A stretch of DNA of 64,000 bases from JBPCOI01 sp051000395 (GTDB lineage: Bacteria > Actinomycetota > Actinomycetes > Mycobacteriales > Jatrophihabitantaceae). The stretch is taken from positions 1 to 64,000 of the forward strand of contig JBPCOI010000041.1 in the NCBI GenBank assembly GCA_051000395.1, written 5' to 3'. Made by a program: the position numbers and the translations under genes. Under the pieces are notes generated by a model. The model searched no databases. It was not told where the DNA came from and saw only the letters and a program-made list of their open reading frames with translations. Of the stretch, positions 9,216 through 20,986 are shown piece after piece (within the stretch, counting starts at the first letter, position 1; each line of letters begins with the position of its first letter).

Positions 9216-9244
9216 ACCCACTGGCGACGGTTGGAGAGGGACGA

Positions 9245-10117
9245 ATGGGACTGCCCGAAACGCTGCTGCTCGGCTTCATCGCCGGCGTGACGATCGTGCT
9301 CGGTCTGCCGATCGGGCGATTGCGACGACCGATGCCCTCGCTGCGGGTCTTCCTGAACGCCGCCGCCGTCGGGGTGCTGATCTTCCTGCTGTGGGACGTG
9401 CTCTCCGCCGCGTGGGAGCCGATCGACACCGGGCTGGTCTCGGTGCACGCCGGCAACGGTGGCCTGGGCCGCGTATTCGGCTAAGGCGCGCTGTTCGCCG
9501 GCGGGCTGGCCGTCGGGCTGCTCGCGCTCGTCGGCTACGACCGTTACCTGGCGCGCGCGACGCGCCCGGGCCCGCGTCCCGGACCGGGCGCAATGTCGAT
9601 GGCCGAGCTGCCCGCGCGCACCCGCGGGATGGCCGGCTGGTCCCCGGCACGGCGCTTGGCGCTGCTGATCGCAGTCGGCATCGGCCTGCACAACTTCGCC
9701 GAGGGACTCGCGATCGGGCAGGCCGCGGCGAGCAGCGAGATCGCGCTGGCCACGGTGCTCGTGATCGGGTTCGGGCTGCACAACGCCACCGAGGGCTTCG
9801 GAATCGTCGCCCCGCTGGCGGCCGAGACCGACGACGCGGGCGCGGTCCGCCGGCCGTCGTGGGGTTTCCTGCTGGCGATGGCGCTGATCGGCGGCGGACC
9901 GACGTTCGTGGGCACCGCGGTCGGGCACAACTTCACCAGCGAGCCGGTGAGCGTCGTGTTCCTCACGCTGGCGGCCGGCTCGATCCTCTACGTGGTCGCG
10001 CAACTGCTCGGCGTCGCCGCGCGGGCCAAGCGGATGGACCTGGTCGCCTACGGCCTGCTCCTCGGCCTGATCGCCGGCTTCGTCACCGATGCGATCGTCA
10101 CCGCCGGCGGCGCCTGA
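9245..10117 (+). pseudogene. ZIP-family metal transporter interrupted by an in-frame TAA
   Basis: A single reading frame from ATG 9245 (ribosome site GGAGAGGG) to TGA 10117 is broken only by TAA at 9482-9484. Both halves belong to one ZIP permease of about 290 residues. The first half carries TM1-3; the second carries two metal-site motifs, GLHNFAEG and GLHNATEG, typical of ZIP TM4/TM5, and further helices. The stop falls at G-*-GALF, where a Tyr codon (TAC/TAT) is the likely ancestor. Reinitiation at ATG 9593 would yield the last 174 residues but has no clear ribosome site. Sequencing error, true nonsense mutation or readthrough cannot be separated here. Confidence 0.85.
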
Positions 10118-10154
10118 GCGTCCGTGCTGCCGATCGCCGCGTAACGTGCACTGA

Positions 10155-10937
10155 GTGAGTTGGGCGGACGTTGTTCTCGTTCTCGCGGTGTTCGCGGCGT
10201 GCGCCGTGGAGTCGGTCGAGGCGCTGACGATCGTGCTGGCCGTCGGCCTGACCCGCGGCTGGCGCTCGGCGATGCAGGGGGTCGGCGCGGGCCTGGTGCT
10301 GCTCGCCGCGGTGGTTCTCGCCCTGGGCCCGGCACTGCGGGTAATTCCGCTCGACGCGCTGCGACTGGTCGTCGGCGGGTTGCTGCTGGTGTTCGGCTTG
10401 GGCTGGCTGCGTAAGGCGATCCTGCGCGCGTCCGGGCTGAAGGCGCTGCACGACGAGGACGCGATCTACGCGCGAGAGCAGGCCGAGGCCGCTGCCGCGG
10501 TGGCGCTGAAACGCCCGATGGTCGCGGACTGGTACGCCTTCACCCTGTCGTTCAAGGGCATCGTGCTCGAGGGCCTGGAGGTCGTGTTCATCGTCCTCAC
10601 CTTCGGCGCGAACCAGGGGCACAACTACGGCCTGGCGGCGATCGGCGCGGGTGCCGCCGTCGTGCTCGTCGCCGGCGCCGGTGTCGCGGTGCGCGGGCCG
10701 CTCGCACGGGTGCCCGAGAACACCCTGAAGTTCGCGGTCGGCATCATGCTGACCGGGTTCGGTGTGTTCTGGGGCGCAGAGGGTGCCGGCGCGCGCTGGC
10801 CCGGCTCGGACGCCGCCCTGCCCGTCGTCATCGCGGTGGTCGCCGCCTTCGCGCTGGGCGCGGTCGCCCTGCTGCGACGCGATCGCGCAGCCCGTGCCCC
10901 GCGTCCGGCCGCGCCCGCCGAGCGGGTCTCGCGATGA
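10155..10937 (+). CDS. Polytopic membrane protein (COG4280-like), possible metal transporter
   Basis: A 260-residue integral membrane protein with about seven hydrophobic segments. Two internally related helices carry acidic pairs: VESVEALTIVLAVG near the N-terminus and LEGLEVVFIVLTFG in the middle. The spaced E-x-x-E pattern recalls the REGLE motifs of FTR1 iron permeases and the acidic repeats of other two-repeat cation transporters; that link is an inference. GTG start at 10155. It follows the iron-box ZIP gene by 37 bases and overlaps the next gene by 4 bases, so iron/metal transport is the best contextual guess. Confidence 0.75.
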   Translation: MSWADVVLVLAVFAACAVESVEALTIVLAVGLTRGWRSAMQGVGAGLVLLAAVVLALGPALRVIPLDALRLVVGGLLLVFGLGWLRKAILRASGLKALHDEDAIYAREQAEAAAAVALKRPMVADWYAFTLSFKGIVLEGLEVVFIVLTFGANQGHNYGLAAIGAGAAVVLVAGAGVAVRGPLARVPENTLKFAVGIMLTGFGVFWGAEGAGARWPGSDAALPVVIAVVAAFALGAVALLRRDRAARAPRPAAPAERVSR

Positions 10938-11224
10938 ACGCGATCACACGCGGCTTGCGTTCCTTCGGCGCGTTCTGGTGGGACTTCATCGTCGGCGACG
11001 ACTGGCGGATCGCGGCTGGCGTCGTCATCGCGCTGGCGGCCACCGTCGGTCTGGTGCACGCGCACGTCGCCGCTTGGTGGCTGCCGCCGATCGCGGCCGT
11101 GGGGATGCTCGCGTTCTCGCTGCTGTCCGCCCGCGGCGCCGACCGTCCTGCTGCCGCCGCTACTGCGGGCGCTCGTGTGCCCGATGCGCCCCGCGACGGC
11201 AGCGACGACACGGCGCTCAGCTGA
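10934..11224 (+). CDS. Small membrane protein of the metal-transport locus
   Basis: A 96-residue protein with two predicted helices (residues about 26-46 and 49-66) and a short polar tail. The start ATGA overlaps the stop of the COG4280-like gene, so the two are coupled and presumably work together. No known domain recognised. Its last bases overlap the 3' end of the convergent gene at 11217. Confidence 0.7.
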   Translation: MNAITRGLRSFGAFWWDFIVGDDWRIAAGVVIALAATVGLVHAHVAAWWLPPIAAVGMLAFSLLSARGADRPAAAATAGARVPDAPRDGSDDTALS

Positions 11225-11987
11225 GCACGGGAAGGTACGGCGCCAGGTCGGCCCGGTTGCCGCTGGCCCGGACGGCTCCGCGCGCCACTGCGTCCGGGAA
11301 CGCCGTCCGCCCGGTGGCGAGGCGCAACCAGCTCAGCGCATCGGTCTCGACGACGTTGGCCGGCGTGCCGCGGGTATGACGCGGTCCCGCGACGGCCTGC
11401 GCCGCGGCGAACGGAGGCACGCGGATCTCCACCGACCGGCCCGGCGCCTGCGCCGCGAGGATGTCGACCAGCGTGCGCGTCACCACCGCGAGAGCGGCGC
11501 GGTGCAGCGGGACGGGCTCGAGTTCGGGCAGCGAGCGCGACAGATCGTCGCAATGCACCACCAGCTCGACCAGTCGGGTGTCCAGAAAGTCGCTGACCGT
11601 GCTCGCACCGCGTGGCGTGTCGATCACCCGTGGCAGCGGGCCGCCCAGCACCTCACCGAGCGTCCGCGCCGCCGCGGTGAGCTCGTCGACCAACGCGGCC
11701 GGTGATTTGCCGCCGGTGAGCTCGCGGGTCGAATCCGCTATCGCCACCACATCGCGGCGGTAGCGGGTCACGAACTCGTGAGGCGCGAGCGGTGCGTCGG
11801 TCGAGGGGCGTTCGAGCAGGCGCAGGAAACCGGCGTGCACGAGCACGAGGTGGCCGAGCAGGGTGCGGACGTCCCAGCCGTCGAGGACGGACTCTCGGGC
11901 GAACGCCGCCGCGGGCAACGCCTCGAGCCATGCCGTCAGGGCGGCGCTCTGCTCGGTGAACACGCCCGCTCGCTCGGCGAGCGTCAT
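11217..11987 (-). CDS. Maleylpyruvate isomerase/DinB-like family protein
   Basis: A 256-residue cytosolic protein of the TIGR03083-type superfamily (mycothiol-dependent maleylpyruvate isomerase and DinB-like four-helix fold). The N-terminal helix bundle includes GWDVRTLLGHLVLVHAGFLRLL and, later, TRLVELVVHCDDLSRSL. The two histidines are in positions where the family binds a metal. The C-terminal part ends with the SCP2-like segment WLRLATGRTAFPDAVARGAVRASGNRADLAPYLPVLS-type region seen in these proteins. ATG 11987 was chosen because similarity begins there. Substrate unknown; a mycothiol-dependent reaction is possible. Confidence 0.8.
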   Translation of the reverse strand: MTLAERAGVFTEQSAALTAWLEALPAAAFARESVLDGWDVRTLLGHLVLVHAGFLRLLERPSTDAPLAPHEFVTRYRRDVVAIADSTRELTGGKSPAALVDELTAAARTLGEVLGGPLPRVIDTPRGASTVSDFLDTRLVELVVHCDDLSRSLPELEPVPLHRAALAVVTRTLVDILAAQAPGRSVEIRVPPFAAAQAVAGPRHTRGTPANVVETDALSWLRLATGRTAFPDAVARGAVRASGNRADLAPYLPVLS

Positions 11988-12093
11988 TCCCGTCCGTCCG
12001 CTCGCGATCTTGACGCGGGACGCTCGCGCACGAGCGATCTTGACGCCGAGGCGACGCCATAGCGCGACATCAGCATGAAGATCGCCCGCGGGC

Positions 12094-14366
<2,273 letters not shown>

Positions 14367-14370
<4 letters not shown>

Positions 14371-15143
14371 ACCGTCGTCCCGCTGTGCACGCCCGGCTCG
14401 GCCCGCTGCGGATCGGCCCGCCGCGGATCGGCGCTGGCCGGATCTGCGCTTGCCGGATCTGCGCTTGCCAGTTCGTCGAGCGCTGCGGTGATGCCGAGGA
14501 AGAAGCCCAGGCCGTCCGTACCGGAGCCGGTGAGCGCTTCGACCGCATGCTCGGGATGTGGCATCAGTCCCACCACGTTGCCCGCCTCGTTGCAGATGCC
14601 GGCGATGTCGCGGTAACTGCCGTTCGGGTTGCCGTCGACGTAGCGCGCGACCACGCGACCGTGTTGCTCCAGCGCGTCGAGCGTGCGCCGGTCGGCAACG
14701 TAGGCGCCTTCGCCGTTCTTGACAGGGACGACGATCTCCTTGCCGCTGCGGTAGGAGGACGTCCACGGCGTGCGGACGTTCTCGATCCGCAGCAGCTGCT
14801 GCTTGCAGACGAACCTGCGGTGGTCGTTGCGGATCAGTGCTCCGGGCAGCAGGTGCGACTCGCACAGGACCTGGAAGCCGTTGCAGATCCCCAGCACCGG
14901 CAGGCCGTCGCGCGCGGCCGAGACCACCGCCTGCATGACGGGCGAGAAGCGCGCGATCGCGCCGCAGCGCAGGTAGTCGCCGTAGGAAAATCCACCGGGC
15001 AGGATCACCGCGTCGACACCGTGTAGCGCGGGATCCGCGTGCCAGAGCATCACGGATTCGGCACCGGCGATCCGTACGGCACGCGCCGCATCCCGGTCGT
15101 CGAGGCTGCCCGGGAAGCTCACGACACCAACGCGTACCGGCAC
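14367..15143 (-). CDS. purQ: Phosphoribosylformylglycinamidine synthase, glutaminase subunit
   Basis: A 258-residue class I glutaminase that feeds ammonia to PurL. The nucleophile cysteine is in LGICNGFQVL, with the PGGFSYGDYLRCG loop before it and the His-Glu pair in PHPEHA. The protein is longer than usual (about 225): the last 30 or so residues are a repeated Ser/Ala-Asp-Pro tail (ASADP units), encoded by tandem copies of GGATCTGCGCTTGCC-type DNA at about 14436-14470. The stop overlaps purL by 4 bases. purS, normally adjacent, lies 2.6 kb upstream beyond two opposite-strand genes. Confidence 0.96.
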
Positions 15144-15219
15144 CGCCCCAGGCTACCGGCTTCGACGATGCCTACCTCGCCCTCACCGAATCCGAACATT
15201 AGGGGAGCACGATGGGTTC

Positions 15220-16527
15220 GTGAGTGCTGACTGGGCGGCGACGGCCCGGCTGCTACGCCGCACCGGCTTCGGCGCGAGCGGGGCCGACATCGACGCCGCC
15301 CAGCGGGTCGGCCCGCAGCGCTACGTGTCGCAACTGCTGGCCGCGGACCCGGCCGCCGACCCGGGCGCCCGGATCACCCCGCTGCCCGAGTTCGACCTCG
15401 TCGCGCCCATCGGCGCCAACACCCCGACTGCCGAGATCATGGCCCGCAACCAGCGCATCAGCCGCCAGCTGAACCGGTTGTCGGTGTGGTGGTTGCAGCG
15501 GATGGCCGTGGTGCAGCAACCGTTCGGGGAGAAGCTGACGCTCTGCTGGCACAACCACTTCGCGACCTCGGCCCAGAAGGTTCGCAACGCGACCTACATG
15601 CGCGACCAGAACGTCAGCCTGCGCACCCTGGGCCGCGGGGACTTCCGCGCGCTGGCGCTGGACGTCCTCACCGACGCCGCGATGCTGATGTGGCTGGACG
15701 GGGAGCGCAACACGGCGGCGGCGCCGAATGAGAACCTCTCGCGCGAGTACATGGAGCTGTTCACGCTGGGCCAGGGCGACGGCTACACCGAGGCGGACGT
15801 GCGCGAAGGCGCGCGGGCACTCACCGGCTGGAAACTCCCGCCGGCGGGGCCCGCGTACCTGCGCGCCGCCGATCACGACGCCGGGATCAAGACCGTCCTC
15901 GGCGTCACCGGAAACCTGGACGACGTCGGGTTCTGCGACGCGGTGCTAGCCCAGCCCGGCTCGGCACGCTACCTCGCGAGCCGGTGGTGGCGGCAGCTGG
16001 TCTCCGACACCCCGCCCCCGCCGGAGGTCGTCGACCGGCTCGTAGCGGCGTACGGGCCGCAGCGGTCGTTGACGGCGCTGGTCACGACCATGCTGACGAT
16101 GCCCGAGTTCGCCGCCGCCCAGAACTCGATCGTCGTCAGTCCGGTGGAGTGGCTGCTCGGCGCGGTGCGGACCCTGCGCGTCCCGGTCGCGAGCGAGGCG
16201 GTGGCGACGAACCTGCTCGGGTTGCTGGCCAGCCTCGGACAGGTTCCGTTCTACCCGCCCAGCGTCGGCGGCTGGCCCTCCGGCCAGGCATGGCTGTCGA
16301 GCGGCGCGGCCGAGCTCCGGCTGCGCGCCGCGATCCGCCTGGCCGGCGTGGGCGAGCTCTCGGCGGTGAGCTCGGCCCGGCAGTCGGCTCGGCTGGACGT
16401 CGTGGCGCACCTGCTGGGTATCGCGTCGTGGTCGGATCGCTCGGCGCGTGCGCTCGCGCCGCAGCTCGCCGATCCGGTCCGCCTCGTCGCGTTCGCTCTG
16501 AACACTCCCGAATACCTCACGAACTAG
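15220..16527 (+). CDS. DUF1800 family protein
   Basis: A 435-residue protein of the DUF1800 family: ATARLLRRTGFGASGADID at the N-terminus, TLCWHNHFATSAQKV centrally, and NENLSREYMELFTLGQGDGYTEADVREGARALTGW. The family is almost always paired with a DUF1501 gene, as here (8-base gap). Function is unknown; the pair has been linked to export or surface-associated processes. GTG 15220, with AGGGGAG about 12 bases upstream. It runs divergently from purQ and splits the usual purSQL order. Confidence 0.88.
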   Translation: MSADWAATARLLRRTGFGASGADIDAAQRVGPQRYVSQLLAADPAADPGARITPLPEFDLVAPIGANTPTAEIMARNQRISRQLNRLSVWWLQRMAVVQQPFGEKLTLCWHNHFATSAQKVRNATYMRDQNVSLRTLGRGDFRALALDVLTDAAMLMWLDGERNTAAAPNENLSREYMELFTLGQGDGYTEADVREGARALTGWKLPPAGPAYLRAADHDAGIKTVLGVTGNLDDVGFCDAVLAQPGSARYLASRWWRQLVSDTPPPPEVVDRLVAAYGPQRSLTALVTTMLTMPEFAAAQNSIVVSPVEWLLGAVRTLRVPVASEAVATNLLGLLASLGQVPFYPPSVGGWPSGQAWLSSGAAELRLRAAIRLAGVGELSAVSSARQSARLDVVAHLLGIASWSDRSARALAPQLADPVRLVAFALNTPEYLTN

Positions 16528-16535
16528 GAGGGGAC

Positions 16536-17741
16536 GTGGACCTCGTCACCAGGCGCAAGTTCCTCGTCGCCTCCGGGGTGTCTGGCGCGGCCGCGCTGGC
16601 CGCTGGCGCCGGAGTGCTCAGCTGGGCGGAGCTGGAACGCCGGGCGGTCACCGACGGGCTGCCCGCGGGCGCACCGGTGCTCGTCATCCTCACCATGTAC
16701 GGCGGCAACGACGGCCTGAACACCCTTGTCCCGTATGCCGATCCGGCCTATCACGCGGCTCGTCCCGATCTTGCCTACGCCGCCGAGGAGGTGCTGCACC
16801 TCGACAACGAGTTCGGGTTGAACCCGGCGATGAGCGGATTCGCGAAGCTGTGGCAGCGCAAGCAGCTCGCGATCGTGCGGGGCGTCGGGTATCCGAAGCC
16901 GGACTTCAGCCACTTCCGGTCGATGGACATCTGGCAGACCGCGTCGCCAGTCGAGCCGATCGCGACCGGCTGGATCGGGCGATGGCTGGACGCGACCGGC
17001 GACGACCCGGTCCGCGCCATCAGCCTCGATCCGCTGCTGCCGCCGCTGGCGGTGGGCAGCAGGAGCACCGCCGCGTCGTTGCCGCTCGCGAGCACCCGGC
17101 CGCTCGCGCCCGACCTGGCGAGCGCGCTCGACACGCTGGGCGGCAGCGCGAGCGCGGACACGCCTGCGCAGAGCGAGGTGTGCCAGTCCTACCGCGCGGA
17201 ACGCACGGTGCTGTCCACCTTCGCGGACGTGCTGTCCGGCCAGCAGCAGAGCGGCAAGAGCAACCCGCTGCAGGCGCAGCTCGAGCTCGTCGGGCGCTGC
17301 GTGAAGGCCGGTGTGCCGACCTCGGTCTACTCGGTCAGCCTCGGCAACTTCGACACGCACGCGTCGGAGACGCACACCCAACAGGCCCTGCTCGGCGCCC
17401 TCGACAGCGCGCTGTCGGCCTTCCTCGCCGACATGGCGCAGGATCCGCGCGGCCGCTCGGTGGTCGTACTCGCGTACTCCGAGTTCGGCCGCCGGGTCGC
17501 GGCGAACGCGTCGCAGGGCACCGACCACGGTTCAGCCGGCACGGCATTCGTCGCCGGCGTACCGGTCCGCGGCGGCTACTACGGCGATCAGCCGTCCCTG
17601 AGCAAGCTCACCGACGGCAACCTGGCGATCACCACGGACTTCCGCGCCGTCTACGGCGAGCTGATCGTCACGATGCTGGGCACCGATCCGGCGCGGGTGC
17701 TGGACACGGTGCCCAAACCGCTCGGCGTGCTCAGCGCGTGA
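16536..17741 (+). CDS. Tat-exported DUF1501 family protein
   Basis: A 401-residue protein with a twin-arginine signal (TRRKFLVASGVSGAAALAAG) at the N-terminus, followed by the DUF1501 domain: VLVILTMYGGNDGLNTLVPY, GVGYPKPDFSHFRSMDIWQT, and near the end VVVLAYSEFGRRVAANASQGTDHG. The fold is related to alkaline phosphatase/sulfatase-like enzymes; substrate unknown. GTG 16536 follows the ribosome site AGGAGGGGAC. It is co-transcribed with the DUF1800 gene. Its last 11 bases overlap the 3' end of convergent purS. Confidence 0.9.
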   Translation: MDLVTRRKFLVASGVSGAAALAAGAGVLSWAELERRAVTDGLPAGAPVLVILTMYGGNDGLNTLVPYADPAYHAARPDLAYAAEEVLHLDNEFGLNPAMSGFAKLWQRKQLAIVRGVGYPKPDFSHFRSMDIWQTASPVEPIATGWIGRWLDATGDDPVRAISLDPLLPPLAVGSRSTAASLPLASTRPLAPDLASALDTLGGSASADTPAQSEVCQSYRAERTVLSTFADVLSGQQQSGKSNPLQAQLELVGRCVKAGVPTSVYSVSLGNFDTHASETHTQQALLGALDSALSAFLADMAQDPRGRSVVVLAYSEFGRRVAANASQGTDHGSAGTAFVAGVPVRGGYYGDQPSLSKLTDGNLAITTDFRAVYGELIVTMLGTDPARVLDTVPKPLGVLSA

Positions 17742-17961
17742 CGGTGAACGTCTCGATCACCGGGTTGGCGAGCAGGGTGTCGGCCAGCTTGGCGAGCGCC
17801 TCGTCGTCGACGCTGTCGTCGACCTCCAGCTCGAAGTGCTTGCCCTGACGCACGTCGGTGACGCCGTAGACACCCAACCGGGCCAGCGCGCCGACGATGG
17901 CCTGTCCCTGCGGGTCGAGGATCTCGGGCTTGAGCACGACGTCGACGACCACGCGGGTCAC
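17731..17961 (-). CDS. purS: Phosphoribosylformylglycinamidine synthase, PurS subunit
   Basis: A 76-residue subunit that bridges PurQ and PurL. Typical motifs: VVLKPEILDPQGQAI and, in the middle, VTDVRQGKHFELEVD; the end is NPVIETFTV. GTG 17961 follows AGGAGTTGCC. It is separated from purQL by the DUF1800-DUF1501 pair on the other strand, so purS and purQL must use different promoters. Confidence 0.95.
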   Translation of the reverse strand: MTRVVVDVVLKPEILDPQGQAIVGALARLGVYGVTDVRQGKHFELEVDDSVDDEALAKLADTLLANPVIETFTVTR

Positions 17962-18006
17962 GGCAACTCCTGATTCGCTGGACGGGAGGCTCAGCCTAGG
18001 CGCGGC

Positions 18007-20826
18007 TCACGGCGCGATCGTCGCCTCCGGTTGGTATGTGAACGAGTATGCGCCGCTCTGGACCGCCTGAAACTGCATAGCGACCGACACGGACTGGCCC
18101 GGCCCCAGCTTTCCGCCCGGCAACAGCACTGTGTAGGTCGTGTTCCAGCCGGTGCCGGCGTCGGGACTGATCCCGTACACGGTGACCGGCGAGCCGTCGA
18201 TCGTGAACGTCTGGGTGGCCGGTGCAGGCTGCGCCACCAGCCACGCGTGGGCACTGCTCGGCGGACCGCCCTGCACGGAGATGGCCGTCATTCGCAGCAC
18301 CAAGGAGGTGACCGTGGCACTCGTCGAGGTGTTGGTGATCGTGCGCCGGACCGTGAGCATCGAGCCGCTGACGCTTCGATTCGGGGCGACGCCGGCGGAC
18401 AGCTTGGGGTTGAGCAGGGTGGACGGCGCGACGCCGAGGGCGAACACGCCCGAAGCGAGGTCGCGCGGCGAGGCGATCCCCTGCGCCCCACCCGCTGACA
18501 CCGGGCCGGCGAGCTGGAAGTCGGCGGCGTTGTTACCGGACTGCACCGGACCAGCGTTGGCCGCGTTGCGCACGTAGGCGTACTGCCCGGCGCTGCTGGC
18601 CGAAGCCGGAAGCCCAGCACCCTCGCGGAATGCCGGGGACGCCGTCGACATCCCGACCGCGTCCACCAGAGTGTTCCCGGGGCCGACCACCTGCACCCCA
18701 CCGGTGCTCGGGACGTCCAGCCCTGCCGCGCTCAGGTCCGGCGCCGTCGTTAGCGAGTACTGCGGCCCGGCCACCAGGAAGTGCGCGTGGGTCGGTACCG
18801 ACGTGGCCGGCAACTGCACCGCCTGTAGGGTGCCGTTGGCGTCGAGGTAGTCCAGTGCCCAGCCCGACAGGTTGATCGCGCTGGCGGAGTTGTTGTACAG
18901 CTCGATGAACTCGTCCGCCGAACCAGCCGGGCCGTCGAAGCGAAGCTGGGTGATCAGCACGCTGTGCACGGCAGGGAGTGGGTTGACCTTTTGGTAATAC
19001 GTCTGCAGTCCCGGACTCTCGGTATTCGTGTCGCCGCTGTAGTACGCCTGGACCTCGCGGTTACCCGCCGGCGGAGTGGCCGTGCACGTTGCCGTGTAGC
19101 TGCCGTTCGACTGCGCGATCAACGGCATGTTGTGGCAGTAGTTGGGCACGGTGAAGTCCGTTTGCAGGTTCACCGTCCCGCCGCCATCGGTATCCGTGAC
19201 GGTCGTGGTGATGGTGACCGGCTGGCCGACCAGGCTCGGGTTCGGTGAGCCGCCGACACTGACATAGCTCTGTTCCGCGTACACCAGTTGCCCGGTGAGG
19301 CTGCCTGAGCTGGTCGCGAAGTTGGTGTCGCCGGAGTAGGTAGCGGTCACCGTGCTCTTGCCGACCGGCAGCGTCGTGGTCGTGCAGGTGGCCTGGTCGT
19401 TTCCGCCACCGACATAGGTCAGTGGCTGGGCACTGCATCCGCTGATCGAGCCGGGAGTCCCGTAGTCCGAATAGGTGAAGCCGACCGTCCCGCCGCCGTC
19501 GGAATTCGCGACAGTCGCGGTGAAGGTGATCGGACTGCCGTAGTACGTGCCGTTGGTGTTTGCACTGATCGTCGTCGAGGTGCTCGCCGGGTTGACGACC
19601 TGGCTCACCGTCACCGAGCTCGGTGCGTAGGTCGTGTCGCCGGTGTAGCTGGCGACGACGGAGTGCGTTCCGACCGACCACTGGTAGAAGTTGTTCCCAC
19701 CGGCGTAGCAGAGGGCGAAGTAAGTATGGGCAGGATCGCCCGGGTTGTGCTGCAGACCCATGTTCTCGCAGCCGGTGGTAGCGGGCAGCGCAACCCCGTC
19801 CACGGTCAATGAGACCGTGCCGCACCCGTCGGTCGAGGCGACGTTCACGTAGAAGTAGACGGCCTGACCGGCCTGGCTCGGATTCGGCGTCTCGCTGTAC
19901 ATCGTTGTCGTGGTGGTGACCTGCTGGTAGCTGATCGTGACCGTGCCGTTGCCCGCCGCCGCCGACTCGCTCGCCGGTGCGTTGCCCGCCGAGGCGTACG
20001 ACACCGAGGTCAGGCCCGCGGCGGCGTAGGAGTAGCCGCCCGCGCCGCCACCGCCACCGCCTTGCGCCCCGTTGCTTCCGGCGCCGCCACCGCCGCCGTA
20101 GTTTCCGTCGTAGCCGCCGCCACCACCACCAGCGCCGGGACCGCCGAATGTGCCTGAGTCCGTCGCGCTCTGCCCGTAGGTGGTGAAGTAGTCGCTGGTA
20201 CCGCCCGCGCCGCTGGGGACTTGCGAGCTGTAGTAGCTCGTTCCAGCGCTGCCGTTCTGGCCGGCGGGGGTGCCCCCGGTTCCTCCTGCGCCGCCGGTGA
20301 CCGGCAGCACCGCTGGATACGCGCCGAATCCGCCACCGCCGCCACCACCGCCGGCAACGACATCGAGGGTGCCGCCGTAACTGACGGTGCTCGCCGCGCC
20401 GCCGCCACCACCGTCGCTCGCCCCGAACTCACCGTTGCCGGTACTACCTGCACCGCCGGTGTACGCGCCGTTCAGGCCCGGAGCCGTGGTCGATCCCCCC
20501 TGGCCGACCACGACGGCCAGCGTGGTTCCGGCGCTCACCGCGAGCGTTCCAGTGACCTGCGCGCCCGAGGCGCCGACGGCGCCGTCGTATGAGCCACCGG
20601 ATGCGCCAGCCCCGCCGTTCGTGGTGACCTGCACGCTGGTCACGCCCCACGGGACGGAGAACGACTGGACGTTGCCGTTGCCCGTGTAGGTGAACGTCTG
20701 GGAGACCGTGGCCGGCGGCGGCGCGGCTGTCGCGCTCGGGGCGGTTGCGAGCGTCACCGCGATCGCCCCGGCTGCCCCCAGTGCCACGACTGCGCCCGTC
20801 GCCGCCAACGTCTGATACCGAGCCAC
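18007..20826 (-). CDS. Large secreted protein: Gly-rich domain, Ig-like repeats, lamin-tail-like domain
   Basis: A 939-residue exported protein with a signal peptide (about residues 1-35). Domains in order: a beta strand/Gly-rich region (about 40-300: TFTYTGNGNVQSFSVPWGVTS then many GGGGG runs); three bacterial Ig-like repeats (about 305-630), each with the pattern ATYSGDTNFATSS; a lamin-tail-like domain (about 635-780: VLITQLRFDGPAGSADEFIEL and NLSGWALDY); and a C-terminal beta domain ending YSFTYQPEATIAP. No sortase signal is seen. The last two parts resemble the protein at 28916-30397 on the other side of the RiPP genes. GTG 20826 after AGGG. Role unknown, probably extracellular binding or matrix. 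Confidence 0.85.
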   Translation of the reverse strand: MARYQTLAATGAVVALGAAGAIAVTLATAPSATAAPPPATVSQTFTYTGNGNVQSFSVPWGVTSVQVTTNGGAGASGGSYDGAVGASGAQVTGTLAVSAGTTLAVVVGQGGSTTAPGLNGAYTGGAGSTGNGEFGASDGGGGGAASTVSYGGTLDVVAGGGGGGGGFGAYPAVLPVTGGAGGTGGTPAGQNGSAGTSYYSSQVPSGAGGTSDYFTTYGQSATDSGTFGGPGAGGGGGGYDGNYGGGGGAGSNGAQGGGGGGAGGYSYAAAGLTSVSYASAGNAPASESAAAGNGTVTISYQQVTTTTTMYSETPNPSQAGQAVYFYVNVASTDGCGTVSLTVDGVALPATTGCENMGLQHNPGDPAHTYFALCYAGGNNFYQWSVGTHSVVASYTGDTTYAPSSVTVSQVVNPASTSTTISANTNGTYYGSPITFTATVANSDGGGTVGFTYSDYGTPGSISGCSAQPLTYVGGGNDQATCTTTTLPVGKSTVTATYSGDTNFATSSGSLTGQLVYAEQSYVSVGGSPNPSLVGQPVTITTTVTDTDGGGTVNLQTDFTVPNYCHNMPLIAQSNGSYTATCTATPPAGNREVQAYYSGDTNTESPGLQTYYQKVNPLPAVHSVLITQLRFDGPAGSADEFIELYNNSASAINLSGWALDYLDANGTLQAVQLPATSVPTHAHFLVAGPQYSLTTAPDLSAAGLDVPSTGGVQVVGPGNTLVDAVGMSTASPAFREGAGLPASASSAGQYAYVRNAANAGPVQSGNNAADFQLAGPVSAGGAQGIASPRDLASGVFALGVAPSTLLNPKLSAGVAPNRSVSGSMLTVRRTITNTSTSATVTSLVLRMTAISVQGGPPSSAHAWLVAQPAPATQTFTIDGSPVTVYGISPDAGTGWNTTYTVLLPGGKLGPGQSVSVAMQFQAVQSGAYSFTYQPEATIAP

Positions 20827-20986
20827 GGCTACCCTAGTCCACCGGCTCGGCCCAGGTCTGGCCAGTCATCGGACGGACTACCGAACACATGATCAGTGCG
20901 AAGCTCAGCGCCGTCAAGTGCAACGCCGGTCGATCACGGAGTCAGGACCTGCGAGATCGTCTTCACGCCCCTGGAGGCGAGCCGAG

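Noticed and set aside
14371..14865. N-terminal extension of the purL frame
   Set aside because: It lies in another frame over purQ and has Arg-rich shadow composition; PurL similarity begins at GTG 14370.
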